This document shows positions 22,941 through 35,197 of a DNA stretch of 64,000 bases, piece by piece. Numbering within the stretch: the first letter of the stretch is position 1; each line of letters opens with the position of its first letter. The translations under genes and the position numbers were made by a program. The stretch covers positions 66,837,528 through 66,901,527 of the forward strand of contig NC_065921.1 of NCBI RefSeq assembly GCF_024586455.1, given 5' to 3'. The notes below the pieces were generated by a model, which ran no database searches, was not told the DNA's origin, and saw only the letters and a program-made list of their open reading frames with translations. This DNA is from Bactrocera neohumeralis (taxonomy: Eukaryota > Arthropoda > Insecta > Diptera > Tephritidae).

Positions 22941-23603
22941 ACAAGAAAAAACGTTAACTTCGGCTGCACCGAAGCTAATATACCCTTCACAGGTGCATTT
23001 CTTTTAGTAACTATGAGTTCAGTTTGTATGGAAGCTATATGCTATAGTTAACCGATCTGAACAATTTCTTACATTGATTACATTGTTGCCTTAGAAAACA
23101 ATTTGTACCAAATTTGGTGAAGATACATTGTCAAATGTGAAAGTTTTCCATACAAGAACTTGATTCCGATCGTTCAGTTTGTATGGTAGCTATATGCTAT
23201 AGTTAACCGATCTGAACAATTTCTTAGGAGATTACATTGTTGCCTTAGAAAATAATCTATACCAAATTTGGTGAATGTGAAAGTTTTCCATACAAGAACT
23301 TGATTCCGATCGTTCAGTTTATATGGCAGCTATATGTTATAGTGGTCCGATATCGGCCGTTCCGACAAATGAGCAGCTTCTTGAGAAGTTGAAAATGCAA
23401 AATTTGAAAAGGATATCTTAAAAACTGAGGGACTAGTTCGTATATATATACAGACGGACGGACAGACAGACGGACGGACATGGTTAAATCGACTCAGTTC
23501 AACATACTGATCATTTATATATATACTTTATGGGGTCTCCGACGCTTCTTTCTGGGTGTTACAAACATCGTGACAAACTTAATATACCCTGTTCAGGGTA
23601 TAA
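22941..23603 (-). mobile_element. Helentron-derived repeat subfamily B, complete copy
   Basis: Read on the minus strand, the 5' end is a palindrome of 9-bp arms (TATACCCTG/CAGGGTATA at 23583-23602). It is followed by a conserved block (GTTTGTAACACCCAGAAAG), then a GTCY microsatellite (complement at 23452-23480). The 3' end is a hairpin (CTTCGGCTGCACCGAAG at 22958-22974) with a T-rich tail. A short repeat of the terminal GGGTATA precedes the hairpin. This matches the Helentron/DINE-1 type of nonautonomous element and also the description of dipteran mini-me repeats. It encodes no protein. Confidence 0.7.
23017..23311. repeat. Tandem duplication inside the subfamily B element
   Basis: Units of 155 bp (23017-23171) and 140 bp (23172-23311) both run from GTTCAGTTTGTATGG to CTTGATTCCGATC. 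A third, shorter unit starts at 23312. The second unit lacks about 15 bp. Confidence 0.8.
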
Positions 23604-23790
23604 TGAAAGAGAGTGTTTTAGTGTTGGCCGTGTATCTTTGTGTTAAAAATTAATAAAATTGGACGAAAGCTTGACGGGATTTTCGAACATCCGGCTGATT
23701 TTGCTCAATATGATTGATGATTGTATTTGAGGCACTTTAATGAAACGCAGGGAAAATTTTTTTTGGTATGTGGCACGATAATAGTTAATA

Positions 23791-24201
23791 ATGGATTGTC
23801 AAAAAAGTCTTGCGGTATTTTTATTGAATTTTGGAGCGTGGCGCATCTTCGACCACCTCTACACCAGAACGAAAACGTTGAAACCATCGTTGTGCGGTGG
23901 AAATGGAAACTGTATCGGGTCCATAAACTGCACAAATTTTATTGGCGGCTTGAGATGCATTTTTGCCTTTATCGTAGTAGTACTGTAAAACATGCAGTAT
24001 TTTCTCTTAATTTTGCTCAATGTTTGCGACGCTATAACTCACGAACGACTTTAAAGAAACGACAATCAATCAAACACGTGTTAGCGCGTGAAACGAGCTT
24101 TCCAAAAAGGATAGCATGACCCGATGCGACGAATAAAACTAGAACTACGCGCTTTCAGCGCCAACTTGCGAAAATACCGCAAGACTTTTTTGACAACCTA
24201 T
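23791..24201 (-). mobile_element. Mariner-derived MITE, copy 2 (shortened)
   Basis: The TIRs (ATGGATTGTCAAAAAAG and complement) are flanked by TA. It is about 140 bp shorter than copies 1, 3 and 4 because a further deletion removed the second helix-turn-helix and the linker (left junction at about 23831). The N-terminal coding part remains between about 23870 and 24022. Confidence 0.85.
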
Positions 24202-24298
24202 TAGATAAAATCGGCTCGGTACTACCTTTCTAAGAAATCTTTTGTGGAAATTGTCAGTCAGTGTACGAGTTATATAGAGTATATACATATGTATATAC

Positions 24299-24682
24299 AT
24301 TAGAGTGATTCAAAAAAAAAAATTTTTTTTTTCGTTTGGTACTCGGAAAAATAGGTTCCTAGACACCTCTAAGAAAGCCTCTCCAAACATGAGTTTTTAA
24401 TTGTAACGGGAAGGTCCTCCTACATACAGTTTTCTATTTTTTCTTATTATCAGATAGAAAAATTTATATCTCGCTTCCGACTACTTGAAAAAATATCTTG
24501 TTTCTTATATTTTGTAGGAAATTTAATGCTCCACAAAAAAGGTCTATAATGATTTATTCGTAAACCCAAACGTTTAAAAGATATTAACAGTTAAAGTTTG
24601 ATTATTTTTGGGAAAATTTTTTTATTTCTTATGAATTTTATAACTCTATGAAAAAAATTATTATAAATGATGAAACTTTATT
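24299..24682 (+). mobile_element. Single arm of a foldback element
   Basis: The 380 bp from ATTAGAGTGATTCAAA to GATGAAACT match, in reverse, the right arm of the foldback element ending at 55529, including the poly-A/poly-T tract, CGTTTGGTACTCG, AGACACCT and TTTTGTAGGAAATT. No second arm is found downstream, so it is a truncated copy. Confidence 0.7.
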
Positions 24683-25960
24683 ATATTATATATTTCGTTT
24701 ATTTTTTAAATTTTCCGTATACTACGTATGATGTACGAGAATTGAAGTAAAAGATCTTTGTAATGCTTTTACAAAGCTTACATTTAAGAAACAAATAGGT
24801 TTCTGGCAAAATTCATAACAAAATAGCCTAATATAATAACCCCATATGCTCCGTATTGTAATGCTAAATACATACGATTAAATATTTTTACAATGCTCTC
24901 ACCTCCAAAAATACTAAAATTCTTACACAGCCCTTGGGATTGATATAGAAAAGTGGTGACATAATTAAAATTCCCAAAGAAAAAAATATTTTGGCCATGA
25001 CAACAGCCGACAAGGGGTTTTCTAAAATTTTAAATGTTTTCTAAAACGCTCTAGAAAGTTGTGGGCGTGTTAATCGCCAAAACATAAAAAAACATGCTAG
25101 CAACGCTCTGGCGTCTCAATTTGTGCTTGAAATTCAGTATTTTTCTAATTCTTTATAAAAAAAACTGCACATAAAAATCTATGAGGTATTCTACGCAAAT
25201 CTGTGATTGAATCTTTTTTGTATTGGAATATTTATTGTTTTAAAAGTCACGCATCAAAAACGTGAACGCGTGCCAAAGGAAGAGCCTATGAAGCGGTAAG
25301 AAATTTGGAAATTGCAAAAATTAAAAATAATAAAATGCTTTTGCTATTATTGGAGTATATAATATAATTCTACAAATTTAACCACAAAAATATTTGTGAA
25401 CAAACATTTATTTTATGGTTGAAAAATTTATTCGCCGTTTTCTTTTAATGCCAAACATAGTCGGTCGATTAATATTTATGGATTTTGTGAGTCTGCTTGC
25501 GGATTAGAAATCGAATATCGCCGCGCGATTGGTATGCGGAATATGCAAATATATAATAAAGCTAAATATGCATATTTTTAAACGGAATGTGTATTTTTAT
25601 AATGTTTTGATTTTATGTGAGCAGACTGTTTACAGAGTTGTTGTTATTGTTACGATTCATAATTAGCTTAAATTCAAATTAATTAGTCTGATGCTAAATA
25701 TTACATTAAAATTAGGTTGAAAACACTGAATGTATAACGAGTTATATATGTACATATGTATATAGTAGGTATATGTACCGAAAGAATATAATATGGGTTG
25801 CCATAATACAAAAATATTGAAGTAAAGATATAAACTTAAATGAAATATATATTTAAGACTAAATCTGCACATTCCGATCAATTAGGTTGGCCAACTATAA
25901 TATTTAATTATGCAAAAAAAAGTCAAGTTACTATTATGCACATCATATATTTTTGTCCAT
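24683..25960. other. Spacer, nothing recognised
   Basis: AT-rich, with no supported coding sequence or repeat copied elsewhere in the window. Confidence 0.35.
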
Positions 25961-26217
25961 CATTCAGTTTGTATGACAGCTATATGCTTCGGCGGTTCCG
26001 ACAAATTAGCAGCTTCTTGGAGAGGAATGGACTTATGCAAAATTGTAGATCAATATCTCAAAACCTGAAAGTTTGCGTATATATAGGCAGACGGAAATGT
26101 CTAAATCGACTCAGCTCGTCATGTTGATCATCTATATATATTTTATATGATCTCCTACCTTTCCATCTGGGTATTATAAATTTTGTAGCAAGCTTAATAT
26201 ACCCTGTTCAGGGTATA
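25961..26217 (-). mobile_element. Helentron-derived repeat subfamily B, 5' part only
   Basis: The segment matches the 5' 260 bp of subfamily B: it ends in the ACCCTGTTCAGGGTATA palindrome and contains a shrunken GTCY tract (CAGACGGA) and the ATGTTGATCATCTATATATA block. The 3' half with the hairpin is missing. Confidence 0.7.
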
Positions 26218-26891
26218 AATGAATATGGTTTATTTTATTCAACATTTTCTTTACAATTTTTCGACCGAAAATTCTCAAGCTTGCCTAGCTCACCACCTGT
26301 CAGTGTATGTCATATCTTAGCTAATTTATTAACAATTTATGGGATTTGTAAGCAATCATGTAGATCATATACTTTTGCACTTATATATGATATACATAAA
26401 TTGCATTATTTATAAATCGCATGAAATCTGCTAATTAACATTTCCGTTCTGAAAATGCTGAATCAATAGCACTTGGCAGGCTGCTGCTGTCTATCGCCAA
26501 GTTCACGGGATTGCTTACAGTTCTGTCATTCTCTGAACATCTTGCTATTACTGTTACGTAGCTTCTTATATATTTTACTAAATGAATTCGAGCGCTTAGA
26601 TATTTCACTTTCGGAATGCCTTTTGACAGGTGTTTATTTTCGGTAATTTCACAATTCTAATAACAGTGAGGTATATCATTACGAAATTGTATTTTTCGTT
26701 TCATTTGTGTAATCTGTTCGCATTGTTTCATGACTAGGCTGCTGTGGGTGAGTTCCAGCAGCGTTTGTTTTTGAAATGTCATGAGAGATGAGAATTCTAG
26801 ATACATACAATCCAATACAGATTGTATGGTTTTAGTAACAATATTTGTAATTTAAGTAAATAAAATTAATCGGCAATTTTTCTCGTCTATA
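26218..26891. other. Spacer, nothing recognised
   Basis: No coding sequence or element ends were found. Confidence 0.35.
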
Positions 26892-27492
26892 ATAAAGAGT
26901 GATCCATTTCGAGGTTCCCTACTTTTTTTTAAAGAAAAAACAAAGAAACTTCAAACTTAATGGCGAATGTTTATTATCATTCGAATGATAATATCGGCTC
27001 ACAAACCACTCCAAACCGTTGTTTTTTCTGGATGAAATGGCAGCTCTTGAACCACTTCAGGTTGCTCTTCGTCCAAAATGTAGCAATTGCTTTACATACA
27101 CATTGAGACAGAAATAGGCCTCATCGCTGAACAAAACTTGGCTCGAAAACGTCGGATCTTCTTGGAACTTTTCCAGAGCACATAGAGCGGACTGCTATGT
27201 TGCTGGATGTGGTATGTTGGGTGGAATATTATCCAGTAATGAATGCTAGGTCTCAAGATGGGTGATGGTGTGGCGAATAGTACGCTCAGTAGGTCCACTA
27301 TGTTAAGCGAAGCGCGGAAAAGGCATTCTTTACAGAACGTGAATTTTCGTAATAAAGTCGAACGATTTGTAAACGTTGTTTAGGCGTAAGTCTTTCCATG
27401 ATGAAATGCCAAATTATACTAAACAAAAAGAACATGACAGCTTGACACAAAAAAAAGGCTAATGAAAACTGTACCTCTACTTGGATCAACTG
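26892..27492 (-). mobile_element. DD41D (rosa-type) element, copy B, internally deleted
   Basis: The left end GTGATCCATTTCGAGG and the right end ACCTCTACTTGGATCA correspond to the family termini. The minus strand encodes the N-terminus (MERLTPKQRLQIVRLYYENSR at about 27430-27462) and, after gaps, LFSDEAYFCLN with the first catalytic aspartate near 27115-27150. The rest of the catalytic domain, including the second and third aspartates, is deleted. At 601 bp it is about half length. Confidence 0.8.
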
Positions 27493-27730
27493 TCAGTTCT
27501 TGAAACCCCTAATTTTTCGTAAAATGTGTATTTATAAAGTTATAAAAAAATTTTTATGATTTCTATTTGCAAATCATAACTTCAAAATATTTAACATTAA
27601 TAACAACAATTAGACTGTACGGCAAAATCATTGACCAAAAATCATTATTAATGACATATTTAATTTATACAAAAATATATCAGCCACGTCATCGAACTAT
27701 TTCCAAGATACATACATACATACATGTATA

Positions 27731-28270
27731 ATGGGTCGCCAAAAAAGTCTTGCGGTATTTTTATTAAATTTTTTTTTATTGAAATTGAAATGAATTTTTG
27801 ATGACTCATGCCCAGCTCTTGACCGATGCTACGGCTGCTACTATGCCGGGCTCTTTCGACCAATTCAGCGATTTTATCGCAATTTTCGACGACAGGCCTT
27901 CCGGAGCGTGGCGCATCTTCGACCACCTCTACACCAGAACGAAAATGCTGAAACCATCGTTGTGCGGTGGAAATGGAAAACAAACAAATTTATAAACTGC
28001 ACAAATATTATTGGCAATTATGTATTAGATGCATTTTTGCCTTTATCGTAGTAGTACTGTAAAATATGCCGTATTTACAGGAAATCTCTTTATTTTCCTT
28101 TGTTTGCGACGCTATAACTCACGAACGACTTAAAAGAAACGACAATCAATCAAACACGTGTTAGCGCGTAATGATTTTTCCAAAAAGGTTTAGCATGACC
28201 CGATGCGACGAATAAAACTAGAACTACGCGCTTTCAGCGAAAACTAGGTTTTACTTTTTTGACAGCCTAA
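27731..28270 (-). mobile_element. Mariner-derived MITE, copy 3
   Basis: This copy is flanked by TA (27729-27730, 28271-28272), with left TIR ATGGGTCGCCAAAAAAG and a diverged right TIR. The minus strand has WFQHFRSGVEVVEDAPRSGRP and SIGQELGMSHQ, then the same deletion junction (HQKFISISIKKN) as copies 1 and 4. Small insertions at about 27978-27990 and 28080 break the N-terminal frame. Confidence 0.85.
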
Positions 28271-28272
28271 TA

Positions 28273-29223
28273 AATAGTATAAGATTTCTTCAAACTTAAG
28301 GAGCTCCGACAAAAAGAAAAATTCAATATATCTATATCTAAGTTCCAAAAAATACTGGGTTAGTTTTGGTATATTTGTTATCACCTTTGAGTTGTAAAAG
28401 AAAGAAAAATATTGAAAATTAAGATAATCATTCTTTTGAACTAACAAATTTAGCGATAATTAAAGTGTACATACCTTAAGTACGAATATTTTTCAAAGCA
28501 ATAATGCTTTTGTAATATTAGTTAATTGTGCACCCTATAAGTATTATATTGTAGTAAGAGAAAAATCCAATAAGCACATACCTGCAAAAGTAAAAAAGAA
28601 ACATATTTTAACAAACAAATTTATAAAATTAGTGTAATATTATTCAAATATTTATTATTATTATATTTATTTGAAAAAACAAAAAAAATTATAAACCAGA
28701 AGTTCATATGTACATACTTACCAAAAACTTCAAAGTATTCTACAGGAAATATCTATTAAATGTCTCTTTGTTTGCGATTTATTGGCTTAAATCACTGAAC
28801 ACTTTTTTACCACAATGAAAGTTTTTCGCAAAATGCGTTCATTAATCAAGTGATAAAGGCAAAACTAATTATTTATTACAAACCAACTTTTGTTTATAAC
28901 AAGCCCACGGACGTGGGTACGTACATATACAGCTATGAACAGAGGAATAGCACACTTACAAAATATTTTTTGAAACCATGTTCTTTGGCCATATCTATGT
29001 CAAAATGTTTAATATTTATTTTTAGGAACTTGTTTTAGATGAAATATCAAATGAAAAAGAACAAACAATAACTTAATTTCCTTCATTTTTTTTTTTTGTT
29101 CAACGTTCACCGATTTTGGCTGCACACAGAAATAACACACTTCCACAATTCTGTAAAACGCAAACTTTTAAATGAAATAATGTAAAAAAATTACTATGTA
29201 TATTATTATTCATTACCATGTTA
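28273..29223. other. Spacer, nothing recognised
   Basis: Very AT-rich DNA without supported genes or element ends. Confidence 0.35.
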
Positions 29224-29975
29224 ATACTCTGTTGTATGGTCCTGATTTTTCAAGCCGGCTTGATATCTGCAAAGTAAGCTCTCCACCAGTTGCTGGTGCA
29301 ATGGAATGCAGCGGTCTTTATATCATTCCAAAGATTTTTTATCGGGTTAAGATAACCAATCCTTTATTGCCCTAGCTACAGGTTTCGGTTCATTATCATT
29401 CATGCTTGAAAAACCAATTTACAGGCTTTGATTTAAATGAGAATGGCTTCACTGCGTGCCTTAGGATGTTTAGATATGAATACTGATCCATTCTACCATC
29501 AATTCTGACCAACGATGTCACTTTATTCCACGAAACCGCACCTCATATCATGACATTAACTTCACCATGTTTTACCATTTTTTTGGTGTATCTTGACTTT
29601 AAGGGTTGGTCTTTCGGGCGATGAACAAACGAGAGAGCCCAATTTGATTTACTTTTGTTTCATCGCCATAATACTCTTTTCCAAAAAATTTCATTACTCT
29701 TTCCAGTCTTAGCGAAAGAATTCCCCGCTTTCATATTTTTTTTTTTAAAGAAGCGAGTTTTTTCGGCTGATGCCTCCTAGAGCTGAGCATCATTGAGGGG
29801 TTTTCTGACAAGCCTGCTGGATAAGTTTAAGCCAAATTCTTCATTATTTTCGAACATAATGGCGCGGAAGGACTTAAGTGGAGCAACCTTGCACTTTCTC
29901 ATAATTTTTCGATCAACTGTGGAAGCGGGTTTATGTGGAGCAGCCTTCAGGATTTTATTTTTGTCTCTGGATTAG
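29224..29975 (-). pseudogene. Tc1-like transposase remnant
   Basis: On the minus strand, fragments in several frames follow the order of a Tc1 transposase: STVDRKIMRKCK and VAPLKSFRAIMFENN (helix-turn-helix and linker), GDETKVNQIG (first catalytic motif with D-E), MVKHGEVNVMI then GAVSWNKVTSLVRIDGRMDQYSYLNIL (the G-G-S-V-M-V-W-G core to the I-D-G-x-M-D motif), ending near SGPYNR. Many stops and frameshifts are present. No TIR pair was found. Confidence 0.7.
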
Positions 29976-30702
29976 AATTGACTGATACAATATACATACA
30001 TATACCATTTTTCACGAACTTTTCAATATTTTTGCGATTTGAGAAGAATTATTCCCGTTTCCAAGAGTTCGTATATAATGTACTGTTTTTCTGAGATACA
30101 ATGTATTCCTCTACCTACTTTTTTATTAATTATGCAAATTAAAATTCCATACTAAAATCAATAACTTTCTTGCACAACTTTCGATTTTCGATGGGCAATT
30201 ATCAATAATGCCTAAGCATGTACTTACATACATACATATACATATGTATATGTACATACATACATAAATATGTATTTTAGAAATAAGAAAAATTTAAGCT
30301 CCAATGTTTGCATCAATAAGGGTGCATAGCTGTATATGTAAATGGGTACATACTTTGTTCTTATAGTAATCTCCTGAAGTTTGCTGACTTACGTAAACTA
30401 ATTCACGTTGGTACTGGAAATCAAAACTTTTTCTGCGAATAATTTCGAGGAAGCTTTGCTTTAATCTACAACGTAATTAAATACAGGCAAACTAAATAAA
30501 CGCCGAGTACTCATTTGTGGTTGCGATACTGCGCTTCACTTTCGAGTTATGAATAATAATCGGAAGTTGGTTGAAATGCGTTGATACCTTCACAGAGTTT
30601 GTTGAAATTGCGTGCTAATTTTAGTAATGGATAATAATCCATAGCGCATTATGTGAGTTACAGGAAAATCTTCAGTAGAAATCCATACTAAAAAGAGACG
30701 AA
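29976..30702. other. Spacer with CATA/TATG palindromic microsatellite
   Basis: The only notable feature is a foldback microsatellite at about 30225-30272, where TACATA units on the left pair with TATGTA units on the right around ACATATGTATATGT. Confidence 0.4.
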
Positions 30703-31305
30703 GGTTTGTTATTCCTAAGCAAAACATAGGTACGATTTATAATAAATTTTGAAGAAGTATTCGTAGAGTCGTCGCTCATTATATGTTATATCTGCTAGTT
30801 GCTTCTTCGATTCACTACCCTTGAAGTTCTACCGACAGAAATAATATGTACTTGTATATCAAAACAGGGAGAGATTTATATTCTTAAACACAGCTTGCAA
30901 GACTAAGTCTTAACTACATAATTTCAAAGTCCGAACTCCAGGATAGGCAATCGAAAGTACTGAATCCTCAACTTATAACCTCAAAAAATTAATAAAAAGA
31001 TCACTCATTCCTACGACAACACTGTATGGTTTGAATGGTTTTGTATGGTCTGAATTCTATACTATGTACATATGTCTTGCCTAATCTGAGATATTTGTAA
31101 AACTTGCCACATATTTACATACATACATATATAAAAACTCTATTTTTCAAGCTCCCAAAGTGTAGCTGTTATTTTTAAATTTAAATTTTCTGGATGAACA
31201 CACTGATGATAACCAATGCTCACTTCCCATAAAACGTTGTTAATCTTTTTGTTTAAACTATATAAAAGCGCAATAAATCAACATATATAATACGCCAGAG
31301 AAATT
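30703..31305. repeat. Local duplication, unit 1
   Basis: The unit runs from GGTTTGTTATTCCTAAGC to CGCCAGAGAAATTAAT and is repeated in the same orientation at 31576-32104. Shared anchors include GAAGTATTCGTAGAGTCGTC, CAATCGAAAGTACTGAAT and TATGGTCTGAATTCTATACT. It contains no convincing frame. Confidence 0.8.
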
Positions 31306-31575
31306 AATTTTAAAATATCAAATAATGGTATGGAACCGATGTCAAAATTGGACGATGGGCGTGGAACCGTTTAATTTCCGGTGAAATCACAAAACATGGG
31401 CATTCGAAACCTCTCCTATTCTACCAAGTTAATATTACAATATGTTGAGAATGTCGATAGTTTTTCTCTATCTTACTTACCCATTCAAGTGAAAATTCCA
31501 GAAAATGTAACAGTGTTAGTGAACAGCTGAAAATGTTTCAATGTGTTTGTGCAATCTGTTACCTCCGTCTTGCAG

Positions 31576-32104
31576 GGTTTGTTATTCCTAAGCAAAACAT
31601 ACGATTTACATATAATAAATTTTGAAGAAGTATTCGTAGAGTCGTCGCTCATTATATGTTGATCTGCTTTTACTTCAAAAATATCGGTCAACCGATAAGA
31701 TATATACTTGTAATATCAAAACAGAGAGAGATTTATATTCTTAAACACAGCTTAGCAGTCTGTGTGTTACAAATTTGGGTCAGGATAGGCAATCGAAAGT
31801 ACTGAATCCCAACTTATACCTATTAATAAAAAGATTCATTCCGACAACACTGTATGGTTTGAATGGTTTTGTATGGTCTGAATTCTATACTATGTATGTC
31901 TTGCCTGACCTGAGATATTTGTAAAACTTGCCACATATTTACATATATAAAAATTGTATTTTTCTTATAAAGTGTAGCTGTTATTTTTTTAAATAAATTT
32001 TCTGGATGAAATCTGATGATCGCCCTAGCTCACTCCCCATATAACTAACTGTTATGTACTTGAAGCGCAATAAATCAAAACTGCAAATACACCAGAGATA
32101 TTAA
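31576..32104. repeat. Local duplication, unit 2
   Basis: This second copy of the 30703-31305 unit is about 75 bp shorter because of many small gaps. It starts 873 bp after the first, with about 270 bp of unrelated sequence between them. Divergence is mainly by short deletions. Confidence 0.8.
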
Positions 32105-32956
32105 TGTTCGGTTATACCCGGGGGTAAAAAAGTGAAGAAAATAAGCGCTGGCCGAGAGCAAATGACAAACATTCATTTATTTCATCACAGTCTTATATGT
32201 ATGTTTTTATGCGAAATACGTTGCAAATAGGAAAAAGGGTCTAATACTTAGTTAATATAAACAATAAATAAGAAAACGATGTTTTCCTCAAGTGTCATTA
32301 ATCGAAATGAACAAAGCATACCTTTACTGAAAGTTGGTGAAACACGTGGCGACTAATGGAATTTTATTGCCAAAACGTAGCTCCCCCAATTGACATGCAA
32401 AGTGTTGTTAAACTTGCGAATAGGCAATTAACGAACCTGCGACAGAACAAGAGAAGGAATAAGTGTGGGGAAGAGACAAGTAAACAAAAGAAATATAGAA
32501 ACAACACGCAAATATTCAGTGAACAGATAAATCGTAGCAATTTCAATAATTTAATAGTGATAGTAATCAACGTCTGGCAACGACACGCGCCAAACAAAAC
32601 TAAACAATTTATCTGAGCGCACTTAGTGTCGAAGACTTTTGAAGTTTTTGTTTTTTGTGTCAATTGATTAGGTATGCAAGTAAATAAACAGTGATAAAAT
32701 GGGCATAGTTTGTTAATACACACCACATACATACATATGTATGTACATAAATATATTTCTATTGCTTGTAGTAAAGCAAAGGTTATTGAAAAAGTATGGT
32801 AACAGATGCAAAAGTACACAGAAAGCGGTACGTCAGTCTAAATATATAGTTACATACATATTGTATATGTAAGTAGCTCACAATATTTTATTAAAAATTT
32901 GTCTACTAAATGACCCCTATAGTTCATAAATATATGTAGCAAAACCAAAAATAATC
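32105..32956. other. Spacer, nothing recognised
   Basis: The longer frames at 32356-32616 (plus) and 32364-32819 (minus) are antiparallel, have no recognisable motif and look like chance frames. A CATA/TATG microsatellite lies at about 32725-32747. Confidence 0.35.
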
Positions 32957-33690
32957 TTAAGGGCGTATTCTGGTCTAGAAATTTAAAAAAATCGATTTTT
33001 TTTTATATTTTCAAAGTTTAACTATTCAAGAATATATGTACAAGAGGATTTTTCAAAATTCAAATTGTTTTCGAAGATATAGGCATTTTTCTGAACCGGC
33101 ATCCAAACTGGTTCGGCCGGAACTAATCGAACAAAAGACTTTACGCGAAACTTCAAACGCGTTTTTCTCAAAACTGACTTTTTCGGACCGATACCCACGA
33201 TTTCTCAGGTTCTACTGGACCGATTTACTTGAAATTTTTATAGAGTCTTCTTTATAGGCTTGTCTATGGTTGGAACTAGCCCCAACCCAAATTTTTATTT
33301 TTATTATTTTTAAAAAATTCGAAATAGTCAGAAAAAGTGATACAAAAAAACTTTTTTTCAGGCAGTCGCCATTTTGTGAAAAAAATTGTTTTCCACTTTT
33401 CCGTAGTTCCGGATATTATTCTAGATTAATAATCTTTTTTTTGGTTTCAAATAACTAAGAGGGTTGAAATCATGTGTATGGTCACGTGGAAATTTTTAGA
33501 GACCCCCACTTCGTCAGCTCATAATTTTTGAAATTTTTTACTTTTTTTAGTTTTTAATTTTTTTCTGTACTCTTCTAAAATTAACAAATAACTAATAAAA
33601 AAATGGATAGTAAAAATATTAATTGCCTTTTTTTACGATACTTTAAAAATTACCTGAAATGCATGCTTCTAAACCAGAATACCCCCTTAA
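32957..33690. mobile_element. TTAA-flanked MITE (piggyBac type), copy 2
   Basis: TTAA ends at 32957-32960 and 33687-33690 bound inverted repeats GGGCGTATTCTGGTCTAG and CTAAACCAGAATACCCCC. Much of the interior closely matches copy 1, with small insertions making it 734 bp. The 73-codon frame at 33036-33257 aligns without gaps to that of copy 1. Confidence 0.8.
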
Positions 33691-34314
33691 AAATTTGGCG
33701 ATAATATTTTTTCCTTTAGTCTTGCCGAGCTGCTCCTTCCTCTGGTGATGTATTTTTTGGTGTTCAAAAACGACCCCAACAGTTTATGGATTTATGTAAG
33801 ACCGAAACTTTGGATTCACATTAAACTTTACCGTTATCTAGACGATACTATTTTTCTAAACATGTAGTTTTCTACCTACTGTAACATTTTACTAGTAGTA
33901 AGCTGCTTCGACGATATATATACGATATTCAAGGATACACTCATGGGTACATTTTCAACTCTAGTTTCATTCTAACTTTAATCGTTGCACATTGTCCTTA
34001 CAACGTTGTCTTCTTATATAGCTCATGTTACCGATTGCCAACTCTTTACTTCAAAATGATCTGGATTTAACAACACTATTTTCTGCACTCTCTAGTATTG
34101 TAATTCAACATTACTCTTACCATAAATATTTTAGAATGCCTGAACACAGCAATTCCTACGCCTTCAGTATAAAGATCTTCCGAGGTATGATTCTAGGCTA
34201 AGAATAGAAAACACCAAAACAAGGTTAACACATTTTTACTTAAGTGGTTTCGATGATAAAAGAATTATGAGTTGCTATCTGCTTTTCAACTCGAATCGGT
34301 ATTCAGAACACGTC
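33691..34314. other. Spacer, nothing recognised
   Basis: No supported feature. Confidence 0.35.
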
Positions 34315-34317
34315 TTA

Positions 34318-34841
34318 TGCCCGGTTTCACAGTCCATACTGAAGTTGAGCTTAAAATAAAACAGGAAAATAGTGTTTTACAGTTCATACTTAAGTTATGC
34401 TTAAGTAGTGAAAATAGGAGACTTAAGCAGTGCCGATTTTTGTTTTGAATTTTCAGTTATTTGTCAAAAGAAGAATAATAATAAATAAGAAATTGTGTTT
34501 TGTGAAAAAATATGGAATCGAATTTGGATTTCCACCAGTTCCAATAGCTGCTCCGGCTCGCTAGCGCTGAAATTTGAGGTTCTTTCGTTGTTTTCATCCA
34601 TTTTCGATATAACTTTTCTCGCAAATTTATGTATTGTATTTTATAATTTAAATATTTCAAACATATTTTTATGGATGACATTTGTAAAACATATGTTGCC
34701 CATAACGTTGCCATATATCATAATAAAATCTTATAGAAATTAAGCATTGACTGTGAAACGCAAACGACTACTCAGTCGGCAACAATGCTTAGCTAAGATT
34801 TTATTTGGGCACAACTTAAGTATGGAATGTGAAACCGGGCA
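34318..34841. mobile_element. PIF/Harbinger-type MITE
   Basis: TGCCCGGTTTCACAGTCC at the left and the complement GAATGTGAAACCGGGCA at the right are the outer parts of inverted repeats of about 45 bp that include TACTTAAGTT-like sequence. TTA trinucleotides flank the element (34315-34317, 34842-34844), and 3-bp TWA duplications are characteristic of PIF/Harbinger. The 524-bp interior has no transposase. Confidence 0.8.
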
Positions 34842-34844
34842 TTA

Positions 34845-35197
34845 GTGGAAAATAATTCCGATTTCGAAGGCTTTGAACATTTATCTTGACAACAGCGTCT
34901 CTTTTATGTATATTGACAGTGACAGACGAACATACAGCTAAACAAGATAAAACGCCAAGTGATGTCTTAAGAAGCTCCGATTTTCAGACTAAATTCAACG
35001 TAAACTTATTTGATTCGCCTTTATTCGAAAGTTACACAAAAGGAATATAAACTATGGATAATATAACATACGTACATATGTATATATTTCCAATAATACG
35101 TATTTGGGTAAAGTAAAAACAAAGACGGAGCATGACTGAACTCAAATAAAATTGTTTATGATACGCGAGACATTGCTCAATTCATTTGAAGGGTTTT
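34845..35197. other. Spacer, nothing recognised
   Basis: Short unassigned stretch between two mobile elements. Confidence 0.3.

Larger units (their letters stand above)
22545..23710. repeat. Helentron-like repeat X, copy 2, split by a subfamily B element
   Basis: At 22545-22650 a fragment matches the 5' end of subfamily A (CCTGTTGCTACAGAGTATA, then AGATATAGGGTTATA). From about 22710 it matches repeat X. It is interrupted at 22941-23603 by a complete subfamily B element and resumes at GAAAGAGAGTGTTTTAG. This gives a relative age: repeat X is older than the B insertion. Confidence 0.65.

Noticed and set aside
32356..32819. Opposing frames of 86 and 151 codons as host genes
   Set aside because: They overlap antiparallel, have no known motif, and have the composition of AT-rich spacer; the minus frame is Cys/Phe/Tyr-rich as expected from T-rich DNA.
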